Below, one piece after another: positions 53,430-61,845 of a stretch of 61,845 nucleotides of DNA. A program made the position numbers and the translations under genes. How positions within the stretch are numbered: position 1 is the stretch's first letter; every line of letters starts with the position of its first letter. The notes under the pieces are model-generated. The model did no database searches, was not told where the DNA came from, and saw only the letters and a program-made list of their open reading frames with translations. Source of the DNA: Halobacteriales archaeon SW_5_70_135. Its GTDB lineage: Archaea; Halobacteriota; Halobacteria; Halobacteriales; SW-7-71-33. The stretch lies in assembly GCA_003022865.1 (NCBI GenBank), contig PXSK01000016.1, positions 1-61,845 of the forward strand. The letters are read 5' to 3'.

Positions 53430-54641
53430 TCAGGAGAGCACCTCGACCTCGTAGCCGGCCTCCCGGAGCGCCGCGAGCAGGCGTTCGACGTGGTCACTGC
53501 CTCGCGTCTCTACGTCGAGTTCGACCTCCGCGGCGTTCATCTGTACGTCCCGGGAGGCCCGGTCGTGGTCGACGGCGAGGATGTTCGCCCTGTGGTCGGC
53601 GAGGATCTCGAGAAACGACTCCAGCGCGCCCGGTCGGTCCTTGAGGACGGTGCGGATCTGGAGATACCGTCCCGTCTGGATGAGCCCCCGCGTCAGCACC
53701 GTCGTCAACACGTTCATGTCGATGTTGCCGCCACAGAGCGCGGGGACGACCACCTCGCCGTCGTCGTAGTCGAAGGCGTCGGCGAGCATCGCCGCCAGTC
53801 CGACCGCACCGGCACCCTCGACGAGTGACTTCGTCCGTTCGAGCAGGTGCGTGACCGCCGTCGCGATGTCGTCGTCGGAGACGGTCACCACCTCGTCGAC
53901 GCGCTCCTGGATGATCGGGAACGTCTCGTGGCCGACGCTGCGGGCGGCGATCCCGTCCGCGATCGTGTCCACGCCGTCGAGTCTCTCGATCGACCCCTTC
54001 CGCAGCGAGCGGGCGGCGCTGGCGGCACCCTCCGCCTGGACGCCGACTACCCGCACCTCGTCGAGCAGCCCCTTCAGCGCGGTCGCGGTACCGCTTATCA
54101 GCCCGCCGCCGCCGACCGCGACGGCGACGGTGTCGACCGTCGGCAGGTCGCGGGCGATCTCCAGGCCGAGCGTGCCCTGTCCCGCCATGATCATCGGGTC
54201 GTCGAACGCGTGGACGTAGGTGCGGCCCTGCTCGCGCTCTATCTCGTGGGCGCGTTCGGCGGCCTCGTCGTAGTCGACGCCGTGGAGAACGATGTCCGCG
54301 CCGTAGTCGCAGGTGGCTTTCACCTTCGCGAACGGGGCGTTCTCCGGCATGACGACCGTGGCGTCGACGCCCTCGCGCGAGGCGGCCAGCGCGACGCCCT
54401 GTGCGTGGTTGCCGGCACTCGCCGTCACCACGCCGGCGTCGCGGGCCGACTCGGACAGCGTCGCGATGCGGTTCGTCGCGCCGCGGATCTTGAACGAGCC
54501 GGTGCGCTGGCGGTGCTCCATCTTGAGGTGGACCTCCGCCCCGGTCATCTCCGAGAACGTGGTGGAGTACTCCACCGGCGTGTGCCGGGACGTCTCGCGG
54601 ACCCGCGGTTCGGCGTCGAGAACGTCGTCGAGACCGATCAT
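53430..54641 (-). CDS. ilvA: Threonine ammonia-lyase (threonine dehydratase)
   Basis: Converts threonine to 2-oxobutanoate for isoleucine synthesis. The 403-residue fold-type II PLP enzyme has the PLP-lysine motif RTGSFKIRGATNRI, the Ser/Asn region VVTASAGNHAQGVALAA, the phosphate-binding VAVGGGGLISGTA, and a C-terminal ACT domain (VLKDRPGALESFLEILADHRANILAVDHDR). It is followed by ridA, which detoxifies its intermediate. ilvE is encoded at 59922-60860. Confidence 0.93.
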   Translation of the reverse strand: MIGLDDVLDAEPRVRETSRHTPVEYSTTFSEMTGAEVHLKMEHRQRTGSFKIRGATNRIATLSESARDAGVVTASAGNHAQGVALAASREGVDATVVMPENAPFAKVKATCDYGADIVLHGVDYDEAAERAHEIEREQGRTYVHAFDDPMIMAGQGTLGLEIARDLPTVDTVAVAVGGGGLISGTATALKGLLDEVRVVGVQAEGAASAARSLRKGSIERLDGVDTIADGIAARSVGHETFPIIQERVDEVVTVSDDDIATAVTHLLERTKSLVEGAGAVGLAAMLADAFDYDDGEVVVPALCGGNIDMNVLTTVLTRGLIQTGRYLQIRTVLKDRPGALESFLEILADHRANILAVDHDRASRDVQMNAAEVELDVETRGSDHVERLLAALREAGYEVEVLS

Positions 54642-54828
54642 TCGTGGGTCTGTAGCCGGCGACGGCTTAACCCTTTGGTGAAGCCGCGACCGGTGGGATC
54701 GCCCGTCGGTGGGCCGTCGGGGGGACAGGGTCACAGTCGTCGCGCGAGTCGCTGGACCCCCGACCGGGACCGCCGGCGGGGCTGCCGGAGCCGGCAGCGG
54801 TTTGTGCCCGCCTGTCCCAGCGACGGGC

Positions 54829-56343
54829 GTGAGCGACGGCCGCGCAGCCGACCGCGACCGCTCCGACCGCGGAGCCGGCAGCGACGCTCCCGCGACCCGG
54901 ACGACCCCCGGGTCGGACGACGGCGGGAGCGGGAGCCGGAGCCGGAACGTCGGCGACCTCCTCGCGGTGTGGCGGCGGGTGGTCGCGCTGTCGTGGCCCG
55001 TCGGCGTAGAGCACACCACGCGGACGCTGATGCGGACGACGGACGTGCTCGTCACGGGCTTCTTCTCCCCGGGGGCGATCGCCGCCGTCGGCCTGGCGGA
55101 CCTGTACGCCCGCTTCCCGCTGCGGATCGGGCTGGGCCTGGGCGGCGGCGCGATCGCCCTGTCGAGCCAGGACACCGGCGCCGGTGCGGAGCGCAACCGC
55201 GACGAGGCCGTCACCGCGGCGCTGCTGCTCGGACTCGGAGCCGGCGTCCCCTTCGTCGCCGTCGGTCTGCTGGTCGCCACGGAGCTGGTCGCCCTGCTCG
55301 GTGCCCCGGCAACGGTCGCCCGGATGGGCGGCGTCTACCTCGCCGTCGTCTTCGCCACCGCGCCGGCGAGACACGTCGCCCTGGTCGCGGCCCGGTCGCT
55401 GCAGGGCACCGGCGACACGCGCACGCCGATGGCGGTGAACGTCCTCGCCAACCTGGCGAACGTCGCCGGCTCGGTCGTCCTCGGACTCGGCCTCTACGGG
55501 GCGCCTCGACTGGGCATCCTCGGCGTCGGCCTGGCGACCGCCGCCGCCAACGTCCTCTCGGCGGGGCTCTTTCTCGCCGCCCTCGGCTCGTCGTGGACAG
55601 ACGCCGGCTTCGCCCGGCCGCGCGACCCCGTGATCGCCCGCCAGCTCGTCGCCCTCTCGGTGCCGAAGATAGCCGAGGGCCTGGCCGCCACGGTCGCGGA
55701 GTTCCCGTTCAACGCACTCCTGCTCGGCTTCGGCACCGAGGTCAACGCCGCCTTCCAGGTGGGACGGCGGGCCTACCAGCAGGTGACCGCGCCGCTGTCG
55801 CGCGGCTACAACGTCGCCGCCAACGTCGTCGTGGGGTCGGCGCTGGGCGAGGGCGACCCCGGACGGGCGCGCTTCGAGGGGTGGGCGACGACGCTTCTGG
55901 GCGTGCTCACCGTCGGGGCGCTCGGTCTCGTGCTCGTCGCCGGCGCACGGCCGTTCGTCACCCTCTTTACCGACGACCCGGCGACGGTCGCGCTCGCCGC
56001 CGAGTTCGCCGCCGTCTACGGGCTCTCCGCCCCGGCGCTGGTGGGCTTTCTCGTCCTCTCGGGGGCGCTCCAGGGGGCGAGCGAGACGCGCGTGCCCTTC
56101 GTCGCCCGCGTCACCGCCACCGGCGGCGGACTGCTCGGCGTGACCTACCTGGTCGGCGTCGTCCTCGGCTACGGCCCGCCGGGGGCGTACCTCGGGATCG
56201 CCGCCTCCTACGTCTGGATGGCCGGCGTCGTCGTCGCCGCCTTCGGCCGGGGCGACTGGGCCGGCCGCGCCGCGGGCATGATGGCCGAACGGGGGACGAC
56301 CCCCGGGGACGGAGCGGGCGACCCGGACCCGGGCGACGACTGA
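54829..56343 (+). CDS. MATE-family efflux transporter
   Basis: A 504-residue multidrug/sodium-coupled efflux-type transporter. After a polar N-terminal tail of about 45 residues come 12 hydrophobic segments, starting WRRVVALSWPVGVEHTTRTLMRTTDVLVTGFFSPGAIAAVGLADLYARFPLRIGLGLGGGAIAL and repeating in the second half with ALSVPKIAEGLAATVAEFPFNALLLGFGTEVNAAFQV. The GTG at 54829 was chosen; further in-frame codons upstream extend into a low-complexity stretch. The substrate is unknown. Confidence 0.87.
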   Translation: MSDGRAADRDRSDRGAGSDAPATRTTPGSDDGGSGSRSRNVGDLLAVWRRVVALSWPVGVEHTTRTLMRTTDVLVTGFFSPGAIAAVGLADLYARFPLRIGLGLGGGAIALSSQDTGAGAERNRDEAVTAALLLGLGAGVPFVAVGLLVATELVALLGAPATVARMGGVYLAVVFATAPARHVALVAARSLQGTGDTRTPMAVNVLANLANVAGSVVLGLGLYGAPRLGILGVGLATAAANVLSAGLFLAALGSSWTDAGFARPRDPVIARQLVALSVPKIAEGLAATVAEFPFNALLLGFGTEVNAAFQVGRRAYQQVTAPLSRGYNVAANVVVGSALGEGDPGRARFEGWATTLLGVLTVGALGLVLVAGARPFVTLFTDDPATVALAAEFAAVYGLSAPALVGFLVLSGALQGASETRVPFVARVTATGGGLLGVTYLVGVVLGYGPPGAYLGIAASYVWMAGVVVAAFGRGDWAGRAAGMMAERGTTPGDGAGDPDPGDD

Positions 56344-56398
56344 CGGGCGAGCACGCGGAGTCGGAGTCGGGACTCGCTCCGGAGCGACGACGACTCGG

Positions 56399-58153
56399 TC
56401 ACATCGACTCCGGTGCCTCGACGCCCAGCAGCGAGAGGGCGTTACCGACGGTCTCGCGGGCGGCGGCGACCAGCGCGAGCCGGGCGGCCCGGACCTCCTC
56501 GTCGGCCGAGAGGACGGGACACGACCGGTAGAAGGCGTTGAACGTCTCGGCGAACTCCCGTGCGTAGGTGGCGACGACGTGGGGCGTGCGGTCCTCGGCG
56601 GCGGCCTTGACGACCGCGGGGAACCGCGCCACGGCGCGGACCAGGTCGCGCTCTTCGGGCGCCGACAGCGCGGTCGGGTCGACCGACGACGACACCGTCG
56701 AGTCCTCGCTCCGGGCGCGCTCCAGGACACCACAGGTGCGGGCATGGACGTACTGGACGTAGGGTGCGGACTGTGCCTCGAAGTTCAGCGCACGCTCCCA
56801 CTCGAAGGTGATCGCCTTCGTGGGCTGTTTGGCGACGACGTCGAAGCGGACGGCGCCGACGCCGACCTGTCGGGCGATACGGTCGACGTCCTCGGGGGAG
56901 AGGTCGTCCTCGCGGATCCGGTCACCCGCGCGGTCCTCGACCTCCTCGCGGGCGCGCTCGACGGCCTCGTCGAGCAGGTCGTCGAGGTCGACGCCCGTTC
57001 CCGCGCGGGTGCTCATCTTCCCCTCCGGCATGTCGACGTAGGAGTAGATCACCTGGTCGAGCGGGTCGGTGTCGTGACCGAGCAGTTCGAGCGCGGCCCG
57101 CACCGAGTCCGCCTGGAGCCGGTGGTCCTCGCCGAGGACGGTGACGGCGTGGTCGTACTCGTCGAGCTTCCACTGGTGGTGGGCGATGTCCCGGGTCGGG
57201 TACAGCGAGGTGCCGTCCGAGCGCTGGAACACCAGTCGCTTCTCGATGCCGAAGTCCGCGAGGTCGAGCTGCCAGGCCTCCTCGTCGTAGACGGCCTCGT
57301 CGAGCGCCCGCAGGCGCGCTGTCGCGTCGCGCGTTTCCGCGGGCATGAATTCCGTCTCGTGGACCCGGCGGTCGAACGCCGCCGGCAGACGCTCCAGGCT
57401 GGCACTCATCCCTTCGAGCATCGGCTCGACGACGGCCTCGACGCGTTCCTCCGTTTCGGGGTCGCCCTCCTCCAGCCCCTGCATGACCGCGGCGATCGCC
57501 GACTCGGCGGCCTCCACCGCCTCGGGGTCGCCCTCCTCCAGGACCGTCGTGCCGCGGCGGTAGTAGCGAACGAGCTCGTGGTCGCGCTTCTCTCGCTCGG
57601 CCTCCGGCAGCTCCGCCTCGTCGAACGTCTCGTACGCCCAGGTGAGGATCGCCACCTGGCGACCGGCGTCGTTGACGTAGTAGTGTGTCTCGACGTCGTA
57701 GCCGGCGAACCCGAGGATACGGGCGACGGCGTCGCCGACGATGGGGTTTCGCGCCCGGCCGATGTGGACCGGCCCGGTCGGGTTGGCGCTCGTGTGCTCG
57801 ACGACGACCGACTCGCCGCGGTCGGGGAGCCGTCCCCAGTCGCCGTCGAGGGCGGCCTCGACGGTGTCGCTCAGGTACCGCGGCGTGGGGTGGAAGTTGA
57901 CGTACGGCCCCTGTGTGTCGACGCGGTCGAGGTACTCGTGTACCGCGGGGTCGACGGCGTCGGCGACCCGCTCGGCCACCGCCGGCGGCGGAGCGCCCGT
58001 CTCCCCCGCCAGGCGGAAGGCGACGCTCGACGCGAGAACGGCGTCGACGTCCTCGGGGGGGCGCTCGACCCCCAGGTCGTCCGCGGGGAGGTCGAGGGCG
58101 GTCAGAGCGTCCTCGACCGCGGCTTCGACCGCCGCCCGGAAGGTCAGGAACAT
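56399..58153 (-). CDS. argS: Arginyl-tRNA synthetase
   Basis: Charges tRNA-Arg. The 584-residue class Ia synthetase has the N-terminal Add-1 domain, [28 protein letters not shown] (HIGH-type motif), [10 protein letters not shown], the KMSKS-type loop [21 protein letters not shown], and a C-terminal DALR anticodon-binding domain ending in [11 protein letters not shown]. Length and motifs are normal. It is divergent from ribK. Confidence 0.95.
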   Translation of the reverse strand: MFLTFRAAVEAAVEDALTALDLPADDLGVERPPEDVDAVLASSVAFRLAGETGAPPPAVAERVADAVDPAVHEYLDRVDTQGPYVNFHPTPRYLSDTVEAALDGDWGRLPDRGESVVVEHTSANPTGPVHIGRARNPIVGDAVARILGFAGYDVETHYYVNDAGRQVAILTWAYETFDEAELPEAEREKRDHELVRYYRRGTTVLEEGDPEAVEAAESAIAAVMQGLEEGDPETEERVEAVVEPMLEGMSASLERLPAAFDRRVHETEFMPAETRDATARLRALDEAVYDEEAWQLDLADFGIEKRLVFQRSDGTSLYPTRDIAHHQWKLDEYDHAVTVLGEDHRLQADSVRAALELLGHDTDPLDQVIYSYVDMPEGKMSTRAGTGVDLDDLLDEAVERAREEVEDRAGDRIREDDLSPEDVDRIARQVGVGAVRFDVVAKQPTKAITFEWERALNFEAQSAPYVQYVHARTCGVLERARSEDSTVSSSVDPTALSAPEERDLVRAVARFPAVVKAAAEDRTPHVVATYAREFAETFNAFYRSCPVLSADEEVRAARLALVAAARETVGNALSLLGVEAPESM

Positions 58154-58270
58154 ACCCCCCGTTTTCCGGGCGTCCCTTTATCGCTGGCGGGACCGCGCTG
58201 TCGGTGCGTTCATGTTGCCCGCGCCTCTACACGGAGCCGTACCGTTCGGCGCTCGGCCGTCTGTCACGAA

Positions 58271-58306
58271 ACCGTTACGCGTACCGTTATCGGCACGCTT
58301 ATCGGC
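58271..58306 (+). promoter_or_regulatory. Three tandem 12-bp repeats in the ribK promoter
   Basis: Three consecutive 12-bp units, accgttacgcgt, accgttatcggc and acgcttatcggc (58271-58282, 58283-58294, 58295-58306), lie directly upstream of the ribK start. The third overlaps the TATA-like cgcttatcgg, 27 bp before the ATG. Units 2 and 3 agree at 10 of 12 positions. A repressor-binding array is likely, with the HTH domain of the encoded protein as candidate binder (inferred). Confidence 0.5.
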
Positions 58307-58327
58307 GCTCGTCACTTCGGTGAAAAC

Positions 58328-59050
58328 ATGGACACGGTAGCGGAGCGTGCGGTCGGACACGACGAGTTGGCCGTCCTGAAGCTGCTGGCGGTCGACGGGG
58401 GGGTCGGCGGCGGGACGAAAACCTCCTGTCGGTCGCTGGCCGACCGGCTCGACGCGTCGAGTCAGACGGCCTCGCGGCGGCTGCGGCGACTGGCCGAGGC
58501 CGAGCTAGTCGAGCGCGAGACCGTCGGCGACGGTCAGTGGGTGACCGTCACCGACGAGGGCGAGCGCGCACTCCGCGCGGAGTACGAGACCTACCGGCGC
58601 ATCTTCGAGGGGTCGAGTCCGGTCGAGCTCGTCGGGACCGCCACCGACGGCATGGGCGAGGGCCGCCACTACATCACGCTCCAGGGTTACATGGAGCAGT
58701 TCCGCTCGAAGCTGGGCTACGAGCCGTTCCCCGGCACGCTGAACGTGGCGCTGACGGAGTCGGGCGTCCGCGCGCGGTCGGCGCTGTCGACCCAGGACTC
58801 CGTCCGTATCGAGGGCTGGGAGGACGACGATCGCACCTACGGGCCTGCGGACTGCTACTCCGCGCAGGTCGTCGCCCTAGAGGGGGACGACGACCGCTCG
58901 TACGACGGCGCCCACGTCATCGTCCCCGAGCGCACGCACCACGACGAGAGCCGCGTCGAGGTGATCGCCCCCGACAAGCTCCGGTCCGCGCTCGAGTTGG
59001 GCGACGAGGAGGCGGTGGCGGTCCGCGTCGGCGGAGGTGAGTCGCGGTGA
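58328..59050 (+). CDS. ribK: CTP-dependent riboflavin kinase with N-terminal HTH (RbkR-type)
   Basis: An archaeal riboflavin kinase that makes FMN using CTP. The 240-residue protein has an N-terminal winged HTH (about 1-85: LAVLKLLAVDGGVGGGTKTSCRSLADRLDASSQTASRRLRRLAEAELVERETV) and a C-terminal kinase domain (GTATDGMGEGRHYITLQGYMEQFRSKLGYEPFPGTLNVAL). Archaeal RbkR proteins combine both activities and regulate riboflavin genes. The leaderless ATG at 58328 follows TATA spacing. The stop overlaps the ribB GTG. Confidence 0.92.
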   Translation: MDTVAERAVGHDELAVLKLLAVDGGVGGGTKTSCRSLADRLDASSQTASRRLRRLAEAELVERETVGDGQWVTVTDEGERALRAEYETYRRIFEGSSPVELVGTATDGMGEGRHYITLQGYMEQFRSKLGYEPFPGTLNVALTESGVRARSALSTQDSVRIEGWEDDDRTYGPADCYSAQVVALEGDDDRSYDGAHVIVPERTHHDESRVEVIAPDKLRSALELGDEEAVAVRVGGGESR

Positions 59051-59742
59051 GCCATACCGACGCCGACGTCGACGCGAGGACGACCCCCGGGGCGGCGGGC
59101 GACCCGGCCGACCGCGCGGTCCGGGCCTTCGCCGACGGCGAGCCGGTGCTGGTCCACGACGCCGCCGACCGGGAGAGCGAGACGGACGTCCTCTACCCGG
59201 CCGAAACGGTCGACCACGAGGCCGTCGTTCGCCTGCGCGCGGACGCCGGCGGGCTGGTGTTCGTCGCGCTCCCGGCAGCGGTGGCCGACGCCTTCGAGCT
59301 CCCCTTCCGTCACGAGGCGGTCGACCACCCCGCGGTGGCGTTCGACGACCTCGCCTACGACGCGCGGCCGTCGTTCTCGCTGACCGTCAACCACCGCGAC
59401 ACCTACACGGGGATCACCGACCGGGACCGCGCCCGGACCGTGCGGGCGCTCGGCCGCGCCGCCGCCGACCCTGCGGGGACGGAGTTCGCCGCCGAGTTCC
59501 GCTCGCCCGGCCACGTCCACCTGCTGCGTGCCGCGCCGGGACTGCTGGCCGACCGACAGGGCCACACGGAGCTGGGCGTCGCGCTCGCACTCGCCGCGGG
59601 CACCGGCGGCGCCGTCACCGGCGCGGAGATGCTCGACGCCGACACCGGCGGCGCGCTCTCGCCCGCCGACGCCCGGGCCTACGCCGACGAGCACGACCTG
59701 GTCTACGTCGAGGGCAGCGCGCTCGTCGACCGACTCGCCTGA
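59047..59742 (+). CDS. ribB: 3,4-dihydroxy-2-butanone-4-phosphate synthase
   Basis: Makes the four-carbon precursor used by lumazine synthase (RibH). The 231-residue protein has VLVHDAADRESETDVLYPAETV, where the usual DREGETD motif reads DRESETD, the VNHRDTYTGITDRDRARTV segment, and the catalytic GHTELGVALA. The GTG at 59047 overlaps the ribK stop (GTGA), indicating a ribK-ribB operon. Confidence 0.93.
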   Translation: MSHTDADVDARTTPGAAGDPADRAVRAFADGEPVLVHDAADRESETDVLYPAETVDHEAVVRLRADAGGLVFVALPAAVADAFELPFRHEAVDHPAVAFDDLAYDARPSFSLTVNHRDTYTGITDRDRARTVRALGRAAADPAGTEFAAEFRSPGHVHLLRAAPGLLADRQGHTELGVALALAAGTGGAVTGAEMLDADTGGALSPADARAYADEHDLVYVEGSALVDRLA

Positions 59743-59921
59743 CGCCACAGTCGCAGTCGCCGCCGCCGTCACGTGGGCGACCGCCGGAGCCGTCACCCCG
59801 GCGTACGCCGCGGGTGCCCGGAGCTGTCGTGGAGCCGTCGGCCCGCGCTACTCTTGACAGCCTCCGGCACCGATCGCGGGGATCGTCAACGCTCATTACG
59901 CTGGCGACACTCGGTCGGTGT

Positions 59922-60860
59922 ATGGCGACATTCGAGGAGATGGACGTCGACACGATCTGGATGGACGGGGAGTTCGTCGACTGGGAGGAGGCCCAGGTAC
60001 ACGTGCTGTCCCACGCACTGCACTACGGCAGCGGCGTCTTCGAGGGGGTTCGCTGCTACGACACCGACGAGGGACCGGCGATCTTCCGGTGGGACGGCCA
60101 CCTCGACCGGTTCTACCAGTCCGCGAAGCCGTACAACCTGGAGATCGAGTACACGCCGGAGGAGCTCACCGAGGCCACCCTCGAACTGGTCCGCCGGCAG
60201 GACCTTCGCTCGTGTTACATCCGCCCGATCGCCTTCTACGGCTACAAGCAGCTGGGCGTGAGCCCGGTGGGCGTGCCGACGCGGACGTCGATCGCCTGCT
60301 GGCCGTGGGGCGCGTATCTCGGCGAGGAGGCACTGGAGAACGGCGTCGAAGTGAAGGTCTCCTCCTGGCGCAAGCACGCCTCCAGTCAGATCCCGACGAA
60401 CGCCAAGACCACCGGGCCGTACATCAACAGCCTGCTGGCCGGCGAGGAGGCCCGCCGCCACGACTACGCCGAGGCGATCGTCCTCAACAAGGAGGGCTAC
60501 GTCGCCGAGGGACCGGGAGAGAACGTCTTCCTCGTCCGTGACGACGAGATCCTTACGCCCGCGGTCTCCCAGAGCATCCTCGACGGGCTCACGCGGGACA
60601 CCGTCATCGAGCTGGCTCGCGACCTGGGCTATGAGGTGAACGAGCACGCCACCATCGGCCGCGGCGAACTGTACACCGCCGACGAGCTGTTCTTCTCCGG
60701 CACCGCGGCGGAGGTCACGCCGGTCCGGAAGGTCGACAACGTCGAGATCGGCGACGGCGGCCGCGGTCCCGTCACCGAGGCGATCCAGTCGCGGTTCTTC
60801 GACGTCGTCGAGCGCCGCACGGACGACTACGACGAGTGGTTCACCTACGTCGAGACGTAG
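59922..60860 (+). CDS. ilvE: Branched-chain amino acid aminotransferase
   Basis: The last step of Leu/Ile/Val synthesis. The 312-residue fold-type IV PLP enzyme starts MATFEEMDVDTIWMDGEFVDWEEAQVHVLSHALHYGSGVFEGVRCY and has the PLP-lysine segment IPTNAKTTGPYINSLLAGEEARRHDYAEAIVLN, the cofactor motif GYVAEGPGENVFLV, and FFSGTAAEVTPV. Length and motifs are normal. Confidence 0.95.
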   Translation: MATFEEMDVDTIWMDGEFVDWEEAQVHVLSHALHYGSGVFEGVRCYDTDEGPAIFRWDGHLDRFYQSAKPYNLEIEYTPEELTEATLELVRRQDLRSCYIRPIAFYGYKQLGVSPVGVPTRTSIACWPWGAYLGEEALENGVEVKVSSWRKHASSQIPTNAKTTGPYINSLLAGEEARRHDYAEAIVLNKEGYVAEGPGENVFLVRDDEILTPAVSQSILDGLTRDTVIELARDLGYEVNEHATIGRGELYTADELFFSGTAAEVTPVRKVDNVEIGDGGRGPVTEAIQSRFFDVVERRTDDYDEWFTYVET

Positions 60861-61571
60861 TCAGTCGGTCGAGCTCCCGTCGTCGACGTCCACGTCCGGC
60901 TCGACGTCGAACGGCTCGTCGCCGACGCCGCTCTCGTCGCCGACGACGTCGTGTATCGACACCGAGGAGCGGTCGTTCTCGCCGAAGCCCGCCGAGAGGA
61001 TGCGCGTCAGCGCGTCCTCGACAGTCTCGTCGAGGTCGTCGATCCGCTCCGGTTCGACCTCGACGACGAAGCCGGTGGTGATGTTCGGCGCCGTCGGGAG
61101 AAAGAGCACCTTGCGCCCGTCGTCGGTCGTTTTGCCGGTCTTGAAGGCGGTCATTCGCAGCCCGTTCCAGGTCTCAAGCTTGACGGGCGTCTGCAGCGAG
61201 TCGGCGCCGCCGAGGGCGGTCTCGGCGGCCATCTTCGAGGCGTTGTAGACCACCCGAAGCCCGGGCAGACGGTTCGCCACGGCGTCGAGATTGCTCTCGG
61301 CCGCCGACCCGACGGTGGTGCGCATCAGGTAGCCGATGGCGAAGACGGAGACGACGAAGATCAGAAGCGTCAGCAGCACGCTGATGAGCTGGGCGGCGCT
61401 CTGTGCGTTCGCCCGGCTCAGGTCGAGCCCTCTGAGCAGCGCCGGCTTGACGATGTCCGTCGGCGAGACCGAGCGCACGGCCCTGTACAGCCAGGCGACG
61501 ACGTACACCGTCACCATCACGGGGACCAGGACGATGAGCCCGGACGCGAAGTCCCGCTTCCAGGCGGCCAT
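60861..61571 (-). CDS. DUF502 family membrane protein
   Basis: A 236-residue protein with two N-terminal TM segments, FASGLIVLVPVMVTVYVVAWLYRAV and LISVLLTLLIFVVSVFAIGYLM, followed by the DUF502 soluble domain (LPGLRVVYNASKMAAETALGGADSLQTPVKLETWNGLRMTAFKTGKTTDDGRKVLFLPTAPNITTGFVVEVEPERI) and a Ser/Asp-rich tail. It abuts the ilvE stop (convergent). Function unknown. Confidence 0.88.
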   Translation of the reverse strand: MAAWKRDFASGLIVLVPVMVTVYVVAWLYRAVRSVSPTDIVKPALLRGLDLSRANAQSAAQLISVLLTLLIFVVSVFAIGYLMRTTVGSAAESNLDAVANRLPGLRVVYNASKMAAETALGGADSLQTPVKLETWNGLRMTAFKTGKTTDDGRKVLFLPTAPNITTGFVVEVEPERIDDLDETVEDALTRILSAGFGENDRSSVSIHDVVGDESGVGDEPFDVEPDVDVDDGSSTD

Positions 61572-61614
61572 GCCGGTCGTTCGTGACGGGCATTGATAAA
61601 CAGCAAGGAGATAT

Positions 61615-61632
61615 CCACGCCTTCAGGCGCGG
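61615..61632 (+). repeat. Hairpin resembling an IS200/IS605-type right end
   Basis: The sequence ccacgccttcaggcgcgg has 7-base arms with one mismatch around ttca, followed by gacgaatccgac. Hairpins of the ccacgcc-ttca-ggcgtgg type mark the right end (and guide-RNA 3' part) of many haloarchaeal tnpB elements. Here it precedes the tnpB gene instead of following it, so it may be the end of an earlier, now lost element. Confidence 0.45.
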
Positions 61633-61750
61633 GACGAATCCGACGGCCCGTTCCACAGTCTCTCAACGTCAGCCCTATTGAATATCTACTCCGCTGAGTG
61701 CAGACATTTATATCAGACAGTCTTACAAGGGCCTATAGAGGCGTTGCAGA

Positions 61751-61845
61751 GTGCTGGAGGTCCACCGCACACGCCGGGCGACAATCCGCAACCACTCACA
61801 GGTGGCGGAGGACCTCGACCGACACGGGTGGTCTGCCAGCAAGCT
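61751..61845 (+). mobile_element. tnpB: Start of an IS200/IS605-type element with tnpB (RNA-guided endonuclease), cut by the window edge
   Basis: The frame from the GTG at 61751 reads MLEVHRTRRATIRNHSQVAEDLDRHGWSASKL up to the window end, the characteristic N-terminus of haloarchaeal TnpB/OrfB proteins (IS1341-type). Upstream, gacatttatatcagac at about 61704-61719 provides a TATA box, and the A+T-richer stretch 61677-61750 may be the left end of the element. No tnpA precedes it in the window. The remaining gene and right end lie beyond 61845. Confidence 0.8.

Overview
The window is chromosomal DNA of a halophilic archaeon (class Halobacteria). The evidence is very high G+C, acidic Asp/Glu-rich proteins, short or leaderless 5' ends with a TATA-like box about 26 bp upstream of many starts, and archaea- or haloarchaea-specific genes: an Agl23-type protein, a HalX response regulator, CTP-type riboflavin kinase with an N-terminal HTH (RbkR type), rpl21e/rpoF, RNase P component 4, a thermosome and Trm1. 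The genus cannot be told. No rRNA or CRISPR array is visible. One tRNA-Ser(GGA) is present.

Layout. 1-8 kb: an aminotransferase cut by the window edge, ribH, an Agl23-like membrane protein, a biotin carboxylase/BCCP fusion, a RAD55/KaiC-like ATPase and a small conserved protein. 8-13.8 kb: a remnant of a ctaA/ctaB-type gene, then an ABC exporter (ATPase, permease fused to a PrsW-like domain, second permease), a zinc-type dehydrogenase and a small membrane protein. 14-21.3 kb: a Nudix IPP-isomerase-like gene, a lipid kinase, a broken PHP gene, an Lrp regulator, and convergent carA and carB that share a near-identical operator-like palindrome. 21.4-24 kb: rnp4-yhbY-mscS and conserved small genes. 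24-28.4 kb: a frameshifted glycosyltransferase, a PIN-toxin/RHH-antitoxin module bracketed by two copies of the metE 3' end, and a metE pair whose second gene is broken. 28.5-34.8 kb: the translation/transcription cluster rpl21e-rpoF-DUF655-ksgA-mscS-hemK2. 35-44.8 kb: a transporter, a HalX regulator, a 443-bp foldback element, hisH, a SWIM protein, trm1, a YihY protein, and divergent glnA/lrp with a palindrome between them. 45-52.6 kb: thermosome, SRAP protein, frameshifted xseA, an M20 amidohydrolase, an XRE/DUF2178-like pair and a very small zinc-finger gene. 52.6-61.8 kb: tRNA-Ser, RidA, ilvA, a MATE transporter, argS, ribK-ribB, ilvE, a DUF502 protein, and the start of an IS200/IS605-type element with tnpB running off the edge.

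How the genes work together. Nitrogen and amino-acid metabolism recurs: car, glnA and two Lrp regulators, metE, hisH, ilvA, ilvE and an aminotransferase. Riboflavin synthesis appears at both ends (ribH; ribK-ribB). The strongest unusual feature is the number of damaged genes in an otherwise dense housekeeping region: PHP, carA 3' end, glycosyltransferase, metE second gene, a small membrane protein, xseA and a ctaB-type remnant. Several lesions are short deletions that also shift the frame. They may reflect real gene decay or an error-prone assembly, and the sequence alone cannot separate the two.
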